Part shown: piece by piece, positions 31,936 through 43,786 of the stretch | Layout of the letters: every line of letters begins with the position of its first letter | Numbering within the stretch: the stretch's first letter is position 1 | Source of the DNA: Diphasiastrum complanatum | Taxonomy: Eukaryota; Streptophyta; Lycopodiopsida; Lycopodiales; Lycopodiaceae | Length of the DNA stretch: 64,000 nt | Assembly (NCBI GenBank): GCA_029204225.1 | Contig: CM055094.1 | Location: forward strand, 66,920,536-66,984,535 | Direction of reading: 5' to 3' | Translations under genes and position numbers: made by a program | Notes under the pieces: generated by a model | Told to the model about the DNA's origin: nothing | The model's database searches: none | Seen by the model: only the letters and a program-made list of their open reading frames with translations

Positions 31936-33261
31936 AACGTTATTCTTTTGACACACATTTCAAATTTTCCTCCCCCAAGCGCTCTCTCCCTCTATCTCCC
32001 TCGATTTGGTCTCTCTCTCTCTCGCTCGATGGGTGTGAGAGAGAATTCATGTTCAGAATAGTTCCAATGAAGCACCAATGAAGCAGACTCGGAGTGTGTC
32101 ATCGAAGAACGGAGCTGCTCATCATGCTGCGCAAGCACCCCAGGCCGTGGACACAGACTACACGTGAACTATCTTTTTCTTTTTCTGCTTTCTGGGCAAC
32201 AAATGCCGGCATACATGGGGGCACTTTCAATATGCTCGACTTTTTTTTTCAGAAGATCTACTTTTCAAGAAATCTATTCACATCAGTATCGCTATTACTC
32301 TGCAAAGTCCCACGCTGTTAGTTCGACCGAGGCATTGATTTGAGTTACCATTCAAAGAAGGTGTCAGTTGTCGATCGCTCCCTCACTAAAGTGATTCTGA
32401 TTGTATAATCATGGCTCGCAATGCTTGCTTAGTGATGTGGGATAGCTCTGACCGTCTTATTTTTTTTGTGCGGAACTTCTGATGATAATTCATAAGGTGA
32501 CGAATGGATCATTGCGTGCTTGGATGATTACCTCTGACTTTTTATCACTCCCAGAATAACTTCTTCGTAGTGCTTTGTTCTTTTGAGTGACTATTCTCTT
32601 CATCTCTGAAGTTGCAGAATATAATAGATCAAATGTGTTATTGCAGAGCGGATAAAGCAGTTGAGAGAATGAACAACATCTCCGGACCAAGAATTATTGT
32701 CGTCATTGCTCACTACTCCCGATGCCAATGGCAATCTGCTGACACCTGACGTAGTGAAGGTAATATTCTGGTTCTCCTGTTTGCAGCTTATGAATCCATT
32801 GCATCCACTCTAATCATAGCCCTTTTGTTCTTGGCTAAAATCTAGATTGTCTCGAGCAGGTGCTGAATGGTATTTTTCTCTTCTCGCTTTAAATTTTTAC
32901 AATTCTTACATTCCCGCCACATTGGTAGAGCAATGACATTTTCATCAAGCGCCCTTCGAATTCAAAACCTGCGCCTTTAGACAACACTTGGATAACTTTA
33001 TTTTCTCTTGTGTTATGGGAAGGTGGCTCATCTCTTGATGCTTGGCTTACTGCTTCGTCCTCGCGGATGATCCCAATTTTTGTCATATATCCAGTCAACG
33101 CCTGTTCTCTTTTATGAGATAGCTACTTATGTAGCATTTCTGATTAATGAGAATAAAAAATGTTTACTGATCTCTTGATCTGCCGTACATATTTATATTC
33201 ATAGCGTCTCCTTTTTAGAATCGAGAGTATCTACTATTTAACGTATTGAGAGGCCTTCCAG

Positions 33262-33447
33262 GTTGCCCAAGTGTTGCTGACACTTCCTACTTCATTTGCA
33301 CAATTGGGTCAAGCATCTGGGATAGCTTTCCAGCTACTGTATGGGTTTGTGGGCTACTGGACATGCTATCTGATGACCGCCCTTTATGCCGATTATCGCA
33401 GCATAAAAGAAAATCAAAATGATAGTTTCAAGAACCACATTATCCAG
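33262..33447 (+). pseudogene. AUX1/LAX auxin-influx-carrier exon fragment
   Basis: An isolated 186-bp exon (62 codons) with intact splice borders: acceptor CTTCCAG before GTT and donor CAG|GTAAGC. The translation VAQVLLTLPTSFAQLGQ...FQLLYGFVGYWTCYLM.ALYADYRSIKE...SFKNHIIQ matches the start of the second conserved exon of AUX1/LAX proteins (amino-acid permease fold, plasma-membrane auxin import). No other AUX1/LAX exon is visible on either side. The next recognisable coding sequence, 150 bp downstream, belongs to another gene. It is therefore a displaced fragment, not a functional gene. Confidence 0.8.
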
Positions 33448-33594
33448 GTAAGCGTTTCAGCGGCCATATTATCTACTTTTTCTCTTCCATCTTCACGATG
33501 AAGGTCTGTCATCAGACGTTTATGCTTAGCATCTTACTGATATCATGTGCTTTCCTGCAAAGTTCTTATTCTTTTCGACTTGATGTTTTTGCAG

Positions 33595-34401
33595 ATTCGC
33601 TTTTATTGTCTGTCCAGCAGAGGTGGAGGTGCATCTTTAATGGCAAAGGCTGCTATGGCTTCACACTCTTTTGCTCTTCACTCGCTCACTGTTATCCAGT
33701 TCAATGGAAGTGGAGGTACACGGAAGGACAAAGATTTGAAGGCTTGTGTTGCATTGTGTGCACGCGCAGCTTCTTTAGGTCATGTAGACGCCATGCGTGA
33801 GCTTGGTCACTGCCTACAGGACGGTTATGGCGTTATCAAAAACGTGCACGAAGGTCGGTCTGCTTGAAGCCAACGCGAGAGAGGTAGCAGCAGCAGCTAT
33901 GGCAGTTTCTCCATGGAGTTTCGTGAGAGTTTCGTGGGGACAGTCCTACAAACGACTGCGAATATGAGAGGTGTAAGTTGTCCTCATCATCGAATGCCTC
34001 TCCAGTTTATGCTGGACAAGGCTGATGCTATACAAAGAGCATTTCTGGATCATGCTGGATTTTCTGTGGGTGACAGTGCAGATCACCATCCTGTTCTATG
34101 TCTCTTTCAGAATAGTGGGTGTTCTCTTCTGAGTGACTTTGGCTGTAATGTCCCTCCTCCTAAGCTCCATGTTGCCAACAGTTTTTTAGTTGATTGGTTT
34201 GCTGTTCATCCCCCAGCATTGGGTCTGAGATTGTGCTCTCATGCCAATTGTGGGAGACCTGAAACTAGAAAGCACGAGTTTAGAAGATGCTCTGCTTGCG
34301 GTACCATTAATTACTGTTCAAGAGCCTGCCAAGCACTTGACTGGAAGATCCGGCACAAGTATGATTGCAGGCCTACGGCTGAGTGGGGAGAGAGACCATA
34401 A
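33595..34401 (+). pseudogene. F-box/Sel1-repeat/MYND protein, 3' exon fragment
   Basis: Starts after an acceptor TTTTTGCAG. The translation IRFYCLSSRGGGASLMAKAA...VIQFNGSGG...ACVALCARAASLGHVDAMRELGHCLQDGYGV gives two Sel1-type helical repeats. The C-terminal MYND zinc finger (34234-34372; C-x4-C...C-x2-C...YC-x3-C...H-x3-C pattern) includes the phrase HEFRRCSACG. This is the architecture of the plant F-box MYND family (At1g67340 type). The N-terminal F-box is missing. The reading frame shifts near 33856 and back before 33913-33980, so the copy is broken. In the family, the F-box recruits an SCF ubiquitin ligase and the MYND finger binds protein partners. Confidence 0.85.
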
Positions 34402-34772
34402 TTTCATCGTTGTTGATGGCAACGAAGCTGCTTTTGAAGACGTAGTAAGCCTAAGCTTCTCTGTTTTCTTGACATATGTATCTTATCGTCTTTTTTGACA
34501 TAATCCTTGCAGAATAAAGTGGATCGTTTGTATGCATAATGATACATTGGAAGAAAATTATAGGGAAAGTTGCCTTTATTTGCAGAGCGCACCAACAACA
34601 AGAAGTTTGTTCAGGGAAATTCCCCTTTTTATGCTCACATGTAATAATGTCATGTATTAACTTTTGTACACTACAAGGAAAAGTGACGATCAGGCTAATT
34701 CAGAGTATTTGCATCTATAAAGAGATTCATGCAAGCAAATTGCGACCCAAAAAAATTCTAAGAAGTTTCTAA

Positions 34773-35147
34773 GATCGGAGACATTCATCCGAAGTTTGTA
34801 ACTTATTTGCTCACAGGTCATGTTGCAAGCTTCTCTGTTTAGGAGGTAGAAGAAATTAGCATACTTTGTTTCCATGTTTTGACTTTCTTAATGTTATTAG
34901 TCTCTCTTTATTTAATGCCTTAATTAAGAAATTTGTAATCATTGTTTTGGCTAGCAGAAGTGTAGTGCAATGATACTTCACTAGTCTAAACAGGATCTAT
35001 AATGTAGTAATATTGAAGCCCTATGTGGACCCTAAACTCCCTTGAATTTTCTTCTTAGTATCATTACAATTCAATAGTTGTTTAGTTTAATTAGTTTGAT
35101 TATTTGTTGATCATTTTCTGAGTTGAGATCTACGGCCTACCATGCTG
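34773..35147 (+). repeat. Direct repeat block, copy 1 (375 bp)
   Basis: Begins ATCGGAGACATTCATCC and ends CTACGGCCTACCATGCTG. Highly similar to 41346-41802. This copy lacks an internal segment of about 80 bp present in copy 2. It has no coding potential and could be a shared 3' untranslated region or the common body of two related mobile elements. Confidence 0.9.
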
Positions 35148-37323
35148 TGGCGGGGAGATGCATTAGATTTTTTTTTTTTGTTAGTAATTTTTTTTAGAAT
35201 TTCTACAAAAAAAACCAATTTTTGATGACGTCGTGGTGGGAGACCAATCAAAAATAAAAGTAAATAAAACCAGAGCTTTGTTGAACTCAGAGCTCAGGTG
35301 ATGCTTGGGCTTTATTGAGGTCAAAGCCCAGCCCAAACATACACACACACTCAATAAGTACACACATATATATACGTATATACACCCTCCATAAACACAC
35401 ACATAGCTCACACACAGACAGAGAAGATTTTCAGAGCATTGTTTTTGCCTTCATCGTTGACAGAAAAGCCCTATATTCAGCTTATAAATCGATTATTTCA
35501 TTAGTTTTCCGCTAGTCGACTTCATAGTCAAGTCAAATTGTGAATTTTGTCTGAAATCCAGTTTCCACTATTTTTATGCTTAAGGAATAGAGATTGTCAT
35601 AAAAATTTCTTCGTAATTCATAAGCATATTTTGGATGAGAGGACGTTAATTTGTGTCTTCAAATAAAAAAACGACGTTGATCACAAACGCATCATGTATG
35701 ATAGCCAAAGTTGAATTTTGTTTATGGTAATGTTTTCGTCTCTTTATTGCAAATGGACCAAATTGTAGCTAATTTTTGTTCACAAAGCTCAAACAAAATC
35801 ATGTGATCCCTTTTACATCTATTGGCGCTTTTGGTTTTAATAAGCCTTCATGACAATCAAATTAGGGCAAATATACATTGATGTTAGTTGTTGATATTAT
35901 CCCTATATTGTCTTAAAACGGACTTGAAAATCATTTCAGAACTCTAACTCATCAGCTAGGATGATTTTGTGTTCTAATCTTATGACACACGATGCTTCTC
36001 AGCATTATTTGAAATTTCTTTACAGCTGATGCATTGGTCTGCTTTCTTTCTGCCCCCAACCCAGCGAGGGTTGTAGCCTTCTGTGGTGTTGATAATCACA
36101 AGCCAACTATGGCTTTGAGACCAAGTAAAACGAATAGTAAACATGGCAGAATAGCTTTGAAGTAATTAGAATGTGCAGAGCCTAGCTTTTGTAAATCTTC
36201 TATTTCATATTAGGAGATTTCTCAGCTTCATCAAATACAAAAGTTTTCATTTCTGTTACATTAATTCATTTAACAGCCAACTCATATTTTGTTCATTTCC
36301 TTCTTTTTCACTAAAGAGAAAATGCTACTATTTGAGAGTCCCTTTTAGTAACATGGTGTGCTCTTTTCCAAACAGTATGCAACCAAGAGAACCACAAAAT
36401 TGTTTGGTCAGACAGTTTCGTCAAGTTTATCTAATATTTATCCAATACTCTTAATTAGAGCACTGCAAATGAGCTTTTGGCATTACTCTTGACTTCTCCT
36501 TCTTATGAGGGATACAGACAAGTCATTCTCTTATCTACTTGCATATGGGGTATGCAAAATTTTGAGCTCCTTGGTGAACACAATCCTAATCTCGGTCAAA
36601 ACTGTTTGTAGGGATGGAGATTGGCAGGACAATGATGGGGCACGCCTTTCCAGTCCTCATCCAAATGTCGCACTTGAGCCAGATCTCAAGGATGGCTAGA
36701 TTCTACTACAAGGCATATGGTAATCATCTTGGAACGCACTTGAATGTATCATGCGCGAGAAAAAACGCATTTCTGTCGATGTTTAAATAACAAAGAGTAT
36801 AGCTCCAGCCTTCAAACAAACGATGAATGCATTGATGGCAAATTCAAAGGTCTTTGTTACAAGCATTCCACTCTTTGTTTGATGTTTTGATACATCTACA
36901 GTAGAAGTTTCATGTATACGGCTGGTACAAATAGAAATTTTAAATGGAACGCCCACTGTCAGCAGACTTACTTTTTGGTCTTCTGTGTGCAGGCTTTTCC
37001 GCTAGCAGTAATTATGTTAGCAATTTTGGGATGTACATATTTTTTATATAAAAGAAGAGTTGAAGGTTTTGCTCCTCCGCTATGTATTATAAACGATTTT
37101 ATGTTTCATGGTCTCAAGATACACCTAACAAGTTTATGGTTCCACTATATGTATTCTATCCTTTGACATCTTTATTTCTTACTCTTATGTTGTATCTACC
37201 TTGCCTCACATGTGCACACACTTCCAAAAATGCAAGATGTACACAACAAGCTAGATATGCGGTATGTGCAAGATATGCCAGATATGCGAGATGTGTGAGC
37301 TGTTTGAGATATGAGACGTGCAA
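35148..37323. other. No recognised gene; one possible membrane-segment exon
   Basis: Mostly AT-rich. Near 36990-37110 a stretch after an acceptor-like TGTGTGCAG reads FPLAVIMLAILGCTYFLYKRR, a hydrophobic segment followed by basic residues, typical of a single membrane span. Near 36610-36700 a short open stretch (RDGDWQDNDGARLSSPHPNVALEPDLKDG) ends in a stop. Both could be captured exon pieces, but I cannot name a parent gene. Confidence 0.3.
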
Positions 37324-37404
37324 GATATGCCCAAAGTCGCTCTCTCGGCCTCTCTCTGACTCGGACTTTTGCTATTATCTCTCTCTCTAAGCGAAATATG
37401 TGTC
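37324..37404 (+). repeat. Inverted repeat flank, left (about 81 bp)
   Basis: Reverse complement of 38024-38106 with about 90 percent identity by eye. Starts GATATGCCCAAAGTCGC. The two flank the first block of the CGAATTTTT minisatellite and could base-pair. Confidence 0.85.
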
Positions 37405-37424
37405 ACACATCTCGCATATCTCAG

Positions 37425-39195
37425 CCTCTCTCGAATTTTTCGGAGTACTCGATTTTTTTGAGGTTCGATTTTTTGGAAAGACTCGAATTTTTTTTGTAAT
37501 GACTCTATTTTTTTCCAATGGATAAAATTTTTCTTCCAAAGGATCGTTTTTTCCAATGACTCGAATTTTTCCAATGACTCAAATTTTTCCGTTGACTCAA
37601 ATTTTCCAATGACTCGAATTCTTAAACGACTCAATTTTTTTTCGAACGACTCGATTTTTTTCCAATGAGTCGAACTTTTGGAACGACTCGAATTTCTAGA
37701 AAGACTCGAATTTTTTCAATGACTAGATCTTTTTGGAAGACTCGAATTCTCAGACGACTCGAATTTTTCGGACGACACGAATTTTTTGAGACTCAAATTT
37801 TCGGAACAACTTGAATTTTTCTAGACTCGCATTTCTAGAACGACTCAAATTTTTTGAGACTCAAATATATGGAACGACTCAAATTTTTCCAATGGATCAA
37901 ATTTTTCCAGAGGATCATATTTTTCCAATGACTCGAATTTTTCTAATGACTCGAACTTTTGGAAAGACTCAAATTTTTCCAATGGATCGAATTTTTCCAA
38001 AAAAGAATCGTATCTAATGGAAAGACACATATCTCGCTTAAAGAGAGAGAGATGACAACAATTGTCCGAGTAAGAGAGAGGCCGAGAGAGCGACTTTGGG
38101 CATATCTTGCACATCTCATATCTCAGCCTCTCTCGAATTTTTTGGAGGAATCGAGTTTTTTGAGGTTCGATTTTTTGGAAAGATTCAATTTTTTTTGTAA
38201 CGACTCGATTTTTTCCAATGGATCGAATTTTTTTTCCAAAGGATCATTTTTTTCCAATGATTCGAATTTTTCCAATGACTTAAAATTTTTCCGTTGACTC
38301 AAATTTTTCCAATGACTCGAATTTTTAAATGACTCGAACTTTTGGAACGACTCGAATTTTTTAAAAAACTCGAATTTCTAGAAAGACTTGAATTTTTCCA
38401 ATGACTAGATTTTTTTGGAAGACTCGAATTCTTAGACGACTCGAATTTTTTGGACGACTCGAATTTTCGGAACAACTTGAATTTTTCTAGACTCGCATTT
38501 CTAGAACGACTCAAATTTTTTGAGACTCAAATTGATGGAACGACTCAAATTTTTCCAATGGATGGAATTTTTCCAAAGGATCGTATTTTTCCAATGACTC
38601 GAATTTTTCTAATGCCTCGAACTTTTGGAAAGACTCGAATTTTTCCAATGAATCGAATTTTTCCAAAAGAGGATCGTATTTATTCAATGACGCAAATTTT
38701 CCAAGGGATCTAATTTTGCCAATGACTCGATTTTTTCAAATGACTCGAATTTTTTGAACGACTTGAATTTTTTCGGTAATTCAATTTTTTTGAACAACTC
38801 CAATTTTTTCACGACTCCAATTTTTCAAGACTCCAATTTTTGAAAAGACTCAAATTTTTTCAATGCCCAAAATTTTCCAACTGATGGAATTTTTCAAATG
38901 ACTCCAATTTTCTTAAGACTCGAATTTTTTCAACTACTCAAATTTTTCCAAAAGATCGAATTTTTGGAAAGTCTCGAATTTTTTCGAGGACTCGAATTTT
39001 TTCGAAGACTCAAATTTTTCCAAAGGATCAAAGGACCCTTTGTATTGTCAAGTTGAATTTTTCCGAAGACTCGAACGACTCGATTTTTTTTTCAAAGACT
39101 CGAATTTTTCTAAAGACTAGAATTTTTCTGAAGACTTGAACTTTTTCGAAGGCTTGAATTTTTTCATGGATTCGAATTTTTCAAAGACTCGAGAT
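37425..39195. repeat. CGAATTTTTCC minisatellite, about 1.8 kb
   Basis: Dozens of degenerate units of about 17-20 bp of the type GACTCGAATTTTTCCAAT. Blocks at about 37422 and 38124 repeat at a higher order (period about 702 bp). The Phe/Leu/Glu/Ser-rich frames on both strands are artefacts. The same GACTCGAATTTTT motif appears briefly near 19720-19800, again upstream of Helitron-like tails. Confidence 0.92.
38024..38106 (+). repeat. Inverted repeat flank, right (about 83 bp)
   Basis: Mirror copy of 37324-37404, ending GACTTTGGGCATATC. It lies at the boundary of the two higher-order minisatellite blocks. Confidence 0.85.
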
Positions 39196-39240
39196 CAGCC
39201 ATAGTCCAAATCATCGGCCGCCACCTAGATCGGCCTCCAT

Positions 39241-39270
39241 TGCCCATCAACGACGAACACTCTTTACTAG
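39241..39270 (+). mobile_element. Helitron-like 3' terminus
   Basis: Degenerate hairpin CCCATC-AAC-GACGAA, then ACTCTTTA and CTAG at 39267-39270, followed by T. The upstream phrase ATCGGCC...CCATTGCCC matches the tails at 19.3 and 20.17 kb, so it belongs to the same family. A TA microsatellite follows. Confidence 0.55.
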
Positions 39271-39310
<40 letters not shown>

Positions 39311-39325
39311 CACACACACATATAC

Positions 39326-39475
39326 ATTTTAAAGAGAGAGTGTAATGGATATCATAAAAAATTAATCCTTGTGCCTACAAAAATGTCAAAGTCTACCCGC
39401 AAAAAATGTCACGCTTTTGCAAAGGCAAAAGCTAAAAAAAACGTTTTAAAAAAAATGATTTAAAAAAAAACACAT
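39326..39475 (+). repeat. Shared subterminal block, copy 2
   Basis: Begins ATTTTAAAGAGAGAGTGTAA and includes CTACAAAAATGTCAAAG. Diverged copy of 31780-31935, also directly after a TA/CA microsatellite. Confidence 0.65.
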
Positions 39476-41345
39476 ATAAGCTTCTTCCTTTTTCTTTTTC
39501 GCTCCCGCACACACCTTATGGGTTTGGAGGAAGGAGAAGACAACAAGGATGGAGTGCGTTGCTTCCGTTCAATCCAATCGCTTCCCTTGTGAAGTAAGAG
39601 TAATGTGTTTAATCTTTTCTCAAGTTCTTTGCGATCTTTGATAGAATCATCACAAAAGCTGCTCATTCATGAGTTTTTTCTTTCTAGAAATGGAATCTGC
39701 CGACTCACACATTCTTGCCCTTATGGTGGTCACTTTTGTTCATCTGATTTTTGCTTAGATTCAGATTTGTCACCCTTTGTTGTTGGGTTTTGAATTATGG
39801 TAAGCAGCTTTTGAGGCTAACGGTGATGTGTTTTTGCATTAAAGTGTCATAGAATAAAACATATTTGCACGCTCATACATTGATGACACTATCATATTTC
39901 ACTCCCTCTGTCTGCAATGTGCATGATAGTAAATAGTTTGAGAATTTTATTCTTATGCTATTAGGTTTTGATCTGTCAGCAGTCTCTTACAGCGGGCAAG
40001 AATGGATACCTCCCATTTCTTGGATTGCAGCATTCTGGATTGGTGTTTTCTAGAGAAGGCAGACCGCAGACATCATCATGGAGATGGAAACATAAAGTAG
40101 AAGCCTCAGAATTCACTCTTACGTGAAATTCTCAGGTGAATGGGTGGCCGTCCATTGCTCCATTATTCTAGATTTTTTTTCATAATTGACGGTGGTAGTA
40201 GACTTCGCAAAATTATCAGCAAGTCGCTGATAGTATGGGCTTCATAAGCATGGTGTTTCGAGAAAGTTGGACTATCGCTACTGTCAATTTTATCCTTTTC
40301 TGTTGTGCTCTCAATGCATGTTCCAACAGAAATATCTCTTGTGAGAAGGTCTGCATTATGGGCTAGGACAACTATTTCTATAGAAGGCTCTTCGCTGCTT
40401 TTTGCAAAATCAGAAGCAGAGAGACTTCTGCTCATACATTTTTAAACATCTATCATTGTTTTGGGTAGAAGGAACGCCAGTTCTATCAAAGTCACCTATG
40501 AATTTGGCATTCTCCATTTCTAATTTCTTGATCTCATTTTGGTCAAAATTTGCAGATGGTGAACAACATATCAGTTCCTTCGATTGTAAGGTTTCAAGAT
40601 TGAAATCCATTGTCTGCTGATTTTCTATCCTACCATCCTTGGTTCCCTCTCAATTGTTCACTATCTCCTAGCTGCTGAAACTTATTTCTTGATCCAGGTT
40701 CGGATCTGTTGGCACTTTTGATAGCTTCACGTGTCCCTTTTTTTCATCAGCGTTAGTTGCTCTGGCAATAAAGATCTATTCTTGCTTTCTCTAAAATTAC
40801 ACAAAGTAAAACTAGAGCTCGGCCTGTCATGTTAGTCTCTGATAGAAATCTTCAAAAAGTATGTCTACTTGCTCTCAATGACATGTCTATTATTTTGTAA
40901 AGACTGCCTTAGACATGTTGGTGATAGGAGCAACACTAATGCTTATCTGCTCTGCAGATTCTTTTACTTTGTTTCAGACATATGCTTACAAATACAAGGT
41001 GAAGTTTTCAATGATAGAGCCATGGAGACATGCATATATGGCCTTATTGGGGCTGCTTCAGTCATTATAGCTGCAGTCATCATCATCGTGCTTCTTGAAA
41101 TCTATGTCATGCTTAAGACAAAAATCTGAAAGCCTATGCTTCCCTATTATTGTCCAAAGGGGAAGGAATCAAAGAAATGTATGAGAGGTGGATAGCTCGC
41201 CTCCATTACTGTGTATATTGTTCTTCATTGTCTAATCCATGTACTAAGGACAATACTCAACGTTTATGAGAACATTTTCCAAAAGTCTCCCTATAGTTGT
41301 TGCATGATTTTGCTTGAAGACCGACAAGTAAGCTCCTATAGTATA
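39476..41345. other. Region of possible exon fragments, none identified
   Basis: On the minus strand, two overlapping open stretches (40163-40435 and 40410-40610) have ordinary-looking composition (MSRSLSASDFAKSSEEPS...; KLEMENAKFIGDFDRTG...) and could be a frameshifted exon. On the plus strand, 40999-41129 after an AG reads to a stop through a strong hydrophobic segment (GLIGAASVIIAAVIIIVLL), like the last exon of a single-pass membrane protein. No parent gene is recognised for either. Confidence 0.3.
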
Positions 41346-41802
41346 ACATCGGAGACATTCATCCAAAGTTTGTAACTTATTTGCTCACAGGTCATGTTGC
41401 AAGCTTCTCTGTTCAGGAGGTAGAAGAAATTAGCGTACTTTGTCTCCATGTTTTGACTTTCTTAATGCTATTAGTCTCTTTTTATTCAATGCCTTAGTTA
41501 ATAAATTTGTAATCATTGTTTTGGCTAGCAGAAGTGCAGTGCAATGATACTTCACTAGTCTGAACAAGATCTATAATGTAGTAATATTGAAGCCCTATGT
41601 GGAATCTACCATTCATAGAAAAAAAATACAGCCTTGATTATGATTGATCAATCTTAATGTGCAATGTGCAGATAGGTATTTGTGCTCTAAACCCTAAACC
41701 CCCTTGAATTTTCTTCTTAGTGTCATTACAATTCAATAATTGTTTAGTTTGATTATTCGTTGATCATTTTCTAAGTTGAGTTCTACGGCCTACCATGCTG
41801 AG
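41346..41802 (+). repeat. Direct repeat block, copy 2 (about 457 bp)
   Basis: Matches 34773-35147 with a few percent divergence plus an internal segment (about 41605-41690) absent from copy 1. The ends agree at both sides (ATCGGAGACATTC ... CCTACCATGCTG). Confidence 0.9.
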
Positions 41803-43112
41803 AAGGGTGAAATAAGCCCCAAATTTAAATTTAATTCGTTTTAGACAATCTAGATTAGAAGAGTGTGTCTTAGAACCTGGGAAGTGATAAAAATAGACTC
41901 AGTTAGATAGTAATTAGGTTAGGCATTCACTATTTAAGCCTCAGTGAGTCTGAAGTTATTTTTCTAAAGGAAATATCATGTAAATTACTACTTGTATAAA
42001 TAGGACTTGCAATTCAAGTGAATTTCCAAGGTCATTGGATTTCATTTCCATAAATCTAATTTGATCTCTTTTGTATAGATGGATTTCAGATTGATGATAA
42101 TTACGAACACTCAAGTTTAATCTCTTCAAGGAGATTTTGAATACGAATTAGCAGAGAAAAATGAACCTATTGAGAAATCAACTACTCCCAAAGATATTTT
42201 ATGAGTATATCATGTAGGAAAAAAAAAAAAAGACAACTTCAAGTATATATTACGTTCTATCTTTATATGATTTGCTACATATGATAATCCTAGAACTATT
42301 GTAGAGACACTAGAATAAGAGAATGTAAGTTGTGAACAAAGACCATGATAGAACATGAAATTTAGTCAACCTACCTGGTGGCATATGCAGTTTTAGAACA
42401 AATTTGCAACTTGGCGAAGTTTAAATTGGTATTTCATTAGAACTAATCTTCACTATTTTTTGTTCTGGGAACTAACCTTCGCCTACTTCATCGATGCTAA
42501 AAGACTTATTAGGAATATTCGGGAGGGCTGGCGAATGACAAAGAGACAATGCTTGAAAGAGGTTTGTTTCCTTCACTAAAAATTATCAAAATCAATCGAA
42601 ACCTTCACCAAAAATGTATTTTGGAAACTAACCTTTGCCAAGTTTTTTGAGAGCTTATCTGAATCAAAAAAGACTATTTAGTTTCAAAATTTTACTAAAA
42701 ATTGAAGATTATTGATGAATTTGGCAATGTTTATCACTTTAATATGCAGCGCTCACAAAATCATTTGAGAATACAAATGTTATTTGCAATCTTGGAGATG
42801 GTTGACAAATTAAGAGCACTTTTCTTTTTTCATGAATTTTTTATAAGGCCTTTTTTATTTTTTTTACCGTTTTTCTCAAGTTTCTAGAAAATGTTTGAGA
42901 AGTAACCTTCACCCTTCAAACTGGAGGTTCATCGTATCATGGAGGTCATGCCTGCAAGTCGACGAAGGTTAGATCCAGAGAAACAGAAAGTTATCAATCT
43001 CTAATCATGCTTTTGCCCCTCTTCTCTCCCAATTTGCAAAAAAGTGAATATATTTTGGTATTTCTTTTGTTTCCAAGTGAATCTTAGCACTAATGTATTG
43101 TATTCCCTTTTC

Positions 43113-43786
43113 TGTGAAAATTCACACGTGTGGGAATGTTCTTATGTGTGATTTAGATCTCCTAAGCTTTGTTCTTGCACTTTAGATTCAAGATCTATGT
43201 CAAATTTTAAGGCAAAGAGACAAATCTACATGCATACATTCATCACCAAAGTAGTTTCACACGTGTGGAGCTTCATGAAAAAACTAAGTACAAAAAGTTG
43301 GTGCTCTCAGGTAGAGAGACAAAGCAACAATTTGGTCTCGGGTAGAGAGAGAGTGAAATACACACAATATTAATTGATCTCAAATATGACTCAAAAACTC
43401 CATATAAATTATGAGGGAAATCAAAGTACATGTAGTAACTCGAGGTTTCCCAAGCTCAATTCCTATTGGACCCCTTATTTATGACCTCTCTAATCCTATT
43501 GGATGAGTGATTCATCATCCCTTCATTTTGATTGGACCCTTCTACCAAATCTCTCACTTATGATTGACTCTTGACTTTTTGCCAACACATTGACCTTATT
43601 GAATCTAACTAGCTCGAGGTACATCATAATTGACTATTGGCCTAATGATGACAAAACATGTGTACTTGACTATTTGACCTCTAAAGCCAAAAATGGCCCT
43701 ATCTACTAATGACACCAAGATGCTTGATGAACAAACTTTGACAAGCCCCTAAAGTCAAGATAGATAACTTTTTTATATTTTTCACA
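43113..43786 (-). repeat. Copia LTR (minus strand), same family as element 3
   Basis: On the minus strand this runs TGTGAAAAAT...TTTTCACA (674 bp) and is preceded by a purine-rich tract (TTTTTAGGAG), as at the 3' LTR of element 3. It contains the CTCTCTCTACCCGAGA phrase shared with 58.56-59.28 kb. The sequence further right (to about 43.94 kb) includes a second LTR-end-like segment (ACATGTAGTGGAC), so the block is a rearranged remnant rather than a simple solo LTR. Confidence 0.7.

Larger units (their letters stand above)
31765..39270 (+). mobile_element. Candidate Helitron carrying gene fragments
   Basis: The right end is a Helitron-like 3' tail (39241-39270, CTAG|T). A plausible left end is TC at 31765-31766, preceded by A in a TA tract, but TC alone is weak evidence. 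A block just inside the left end (about 31780-31935) recurs at about 39326-39475, where another related element may begin. Inside are intron-bounded exon fragments of two unrelated genes, a direct-repeat block and a large minisatellite. Helitrons are known to capture genomic fragments with introns, which suits this content. The 5' boundary and unit status are inference. Confidence 0.4.

Noticed and set aside
37251-38713. Phe/Glu/Ser/Lys-rich proteins
   Set aside because: Translations of the CGAATTTTTCC minisatellite, present in several frames and strands.
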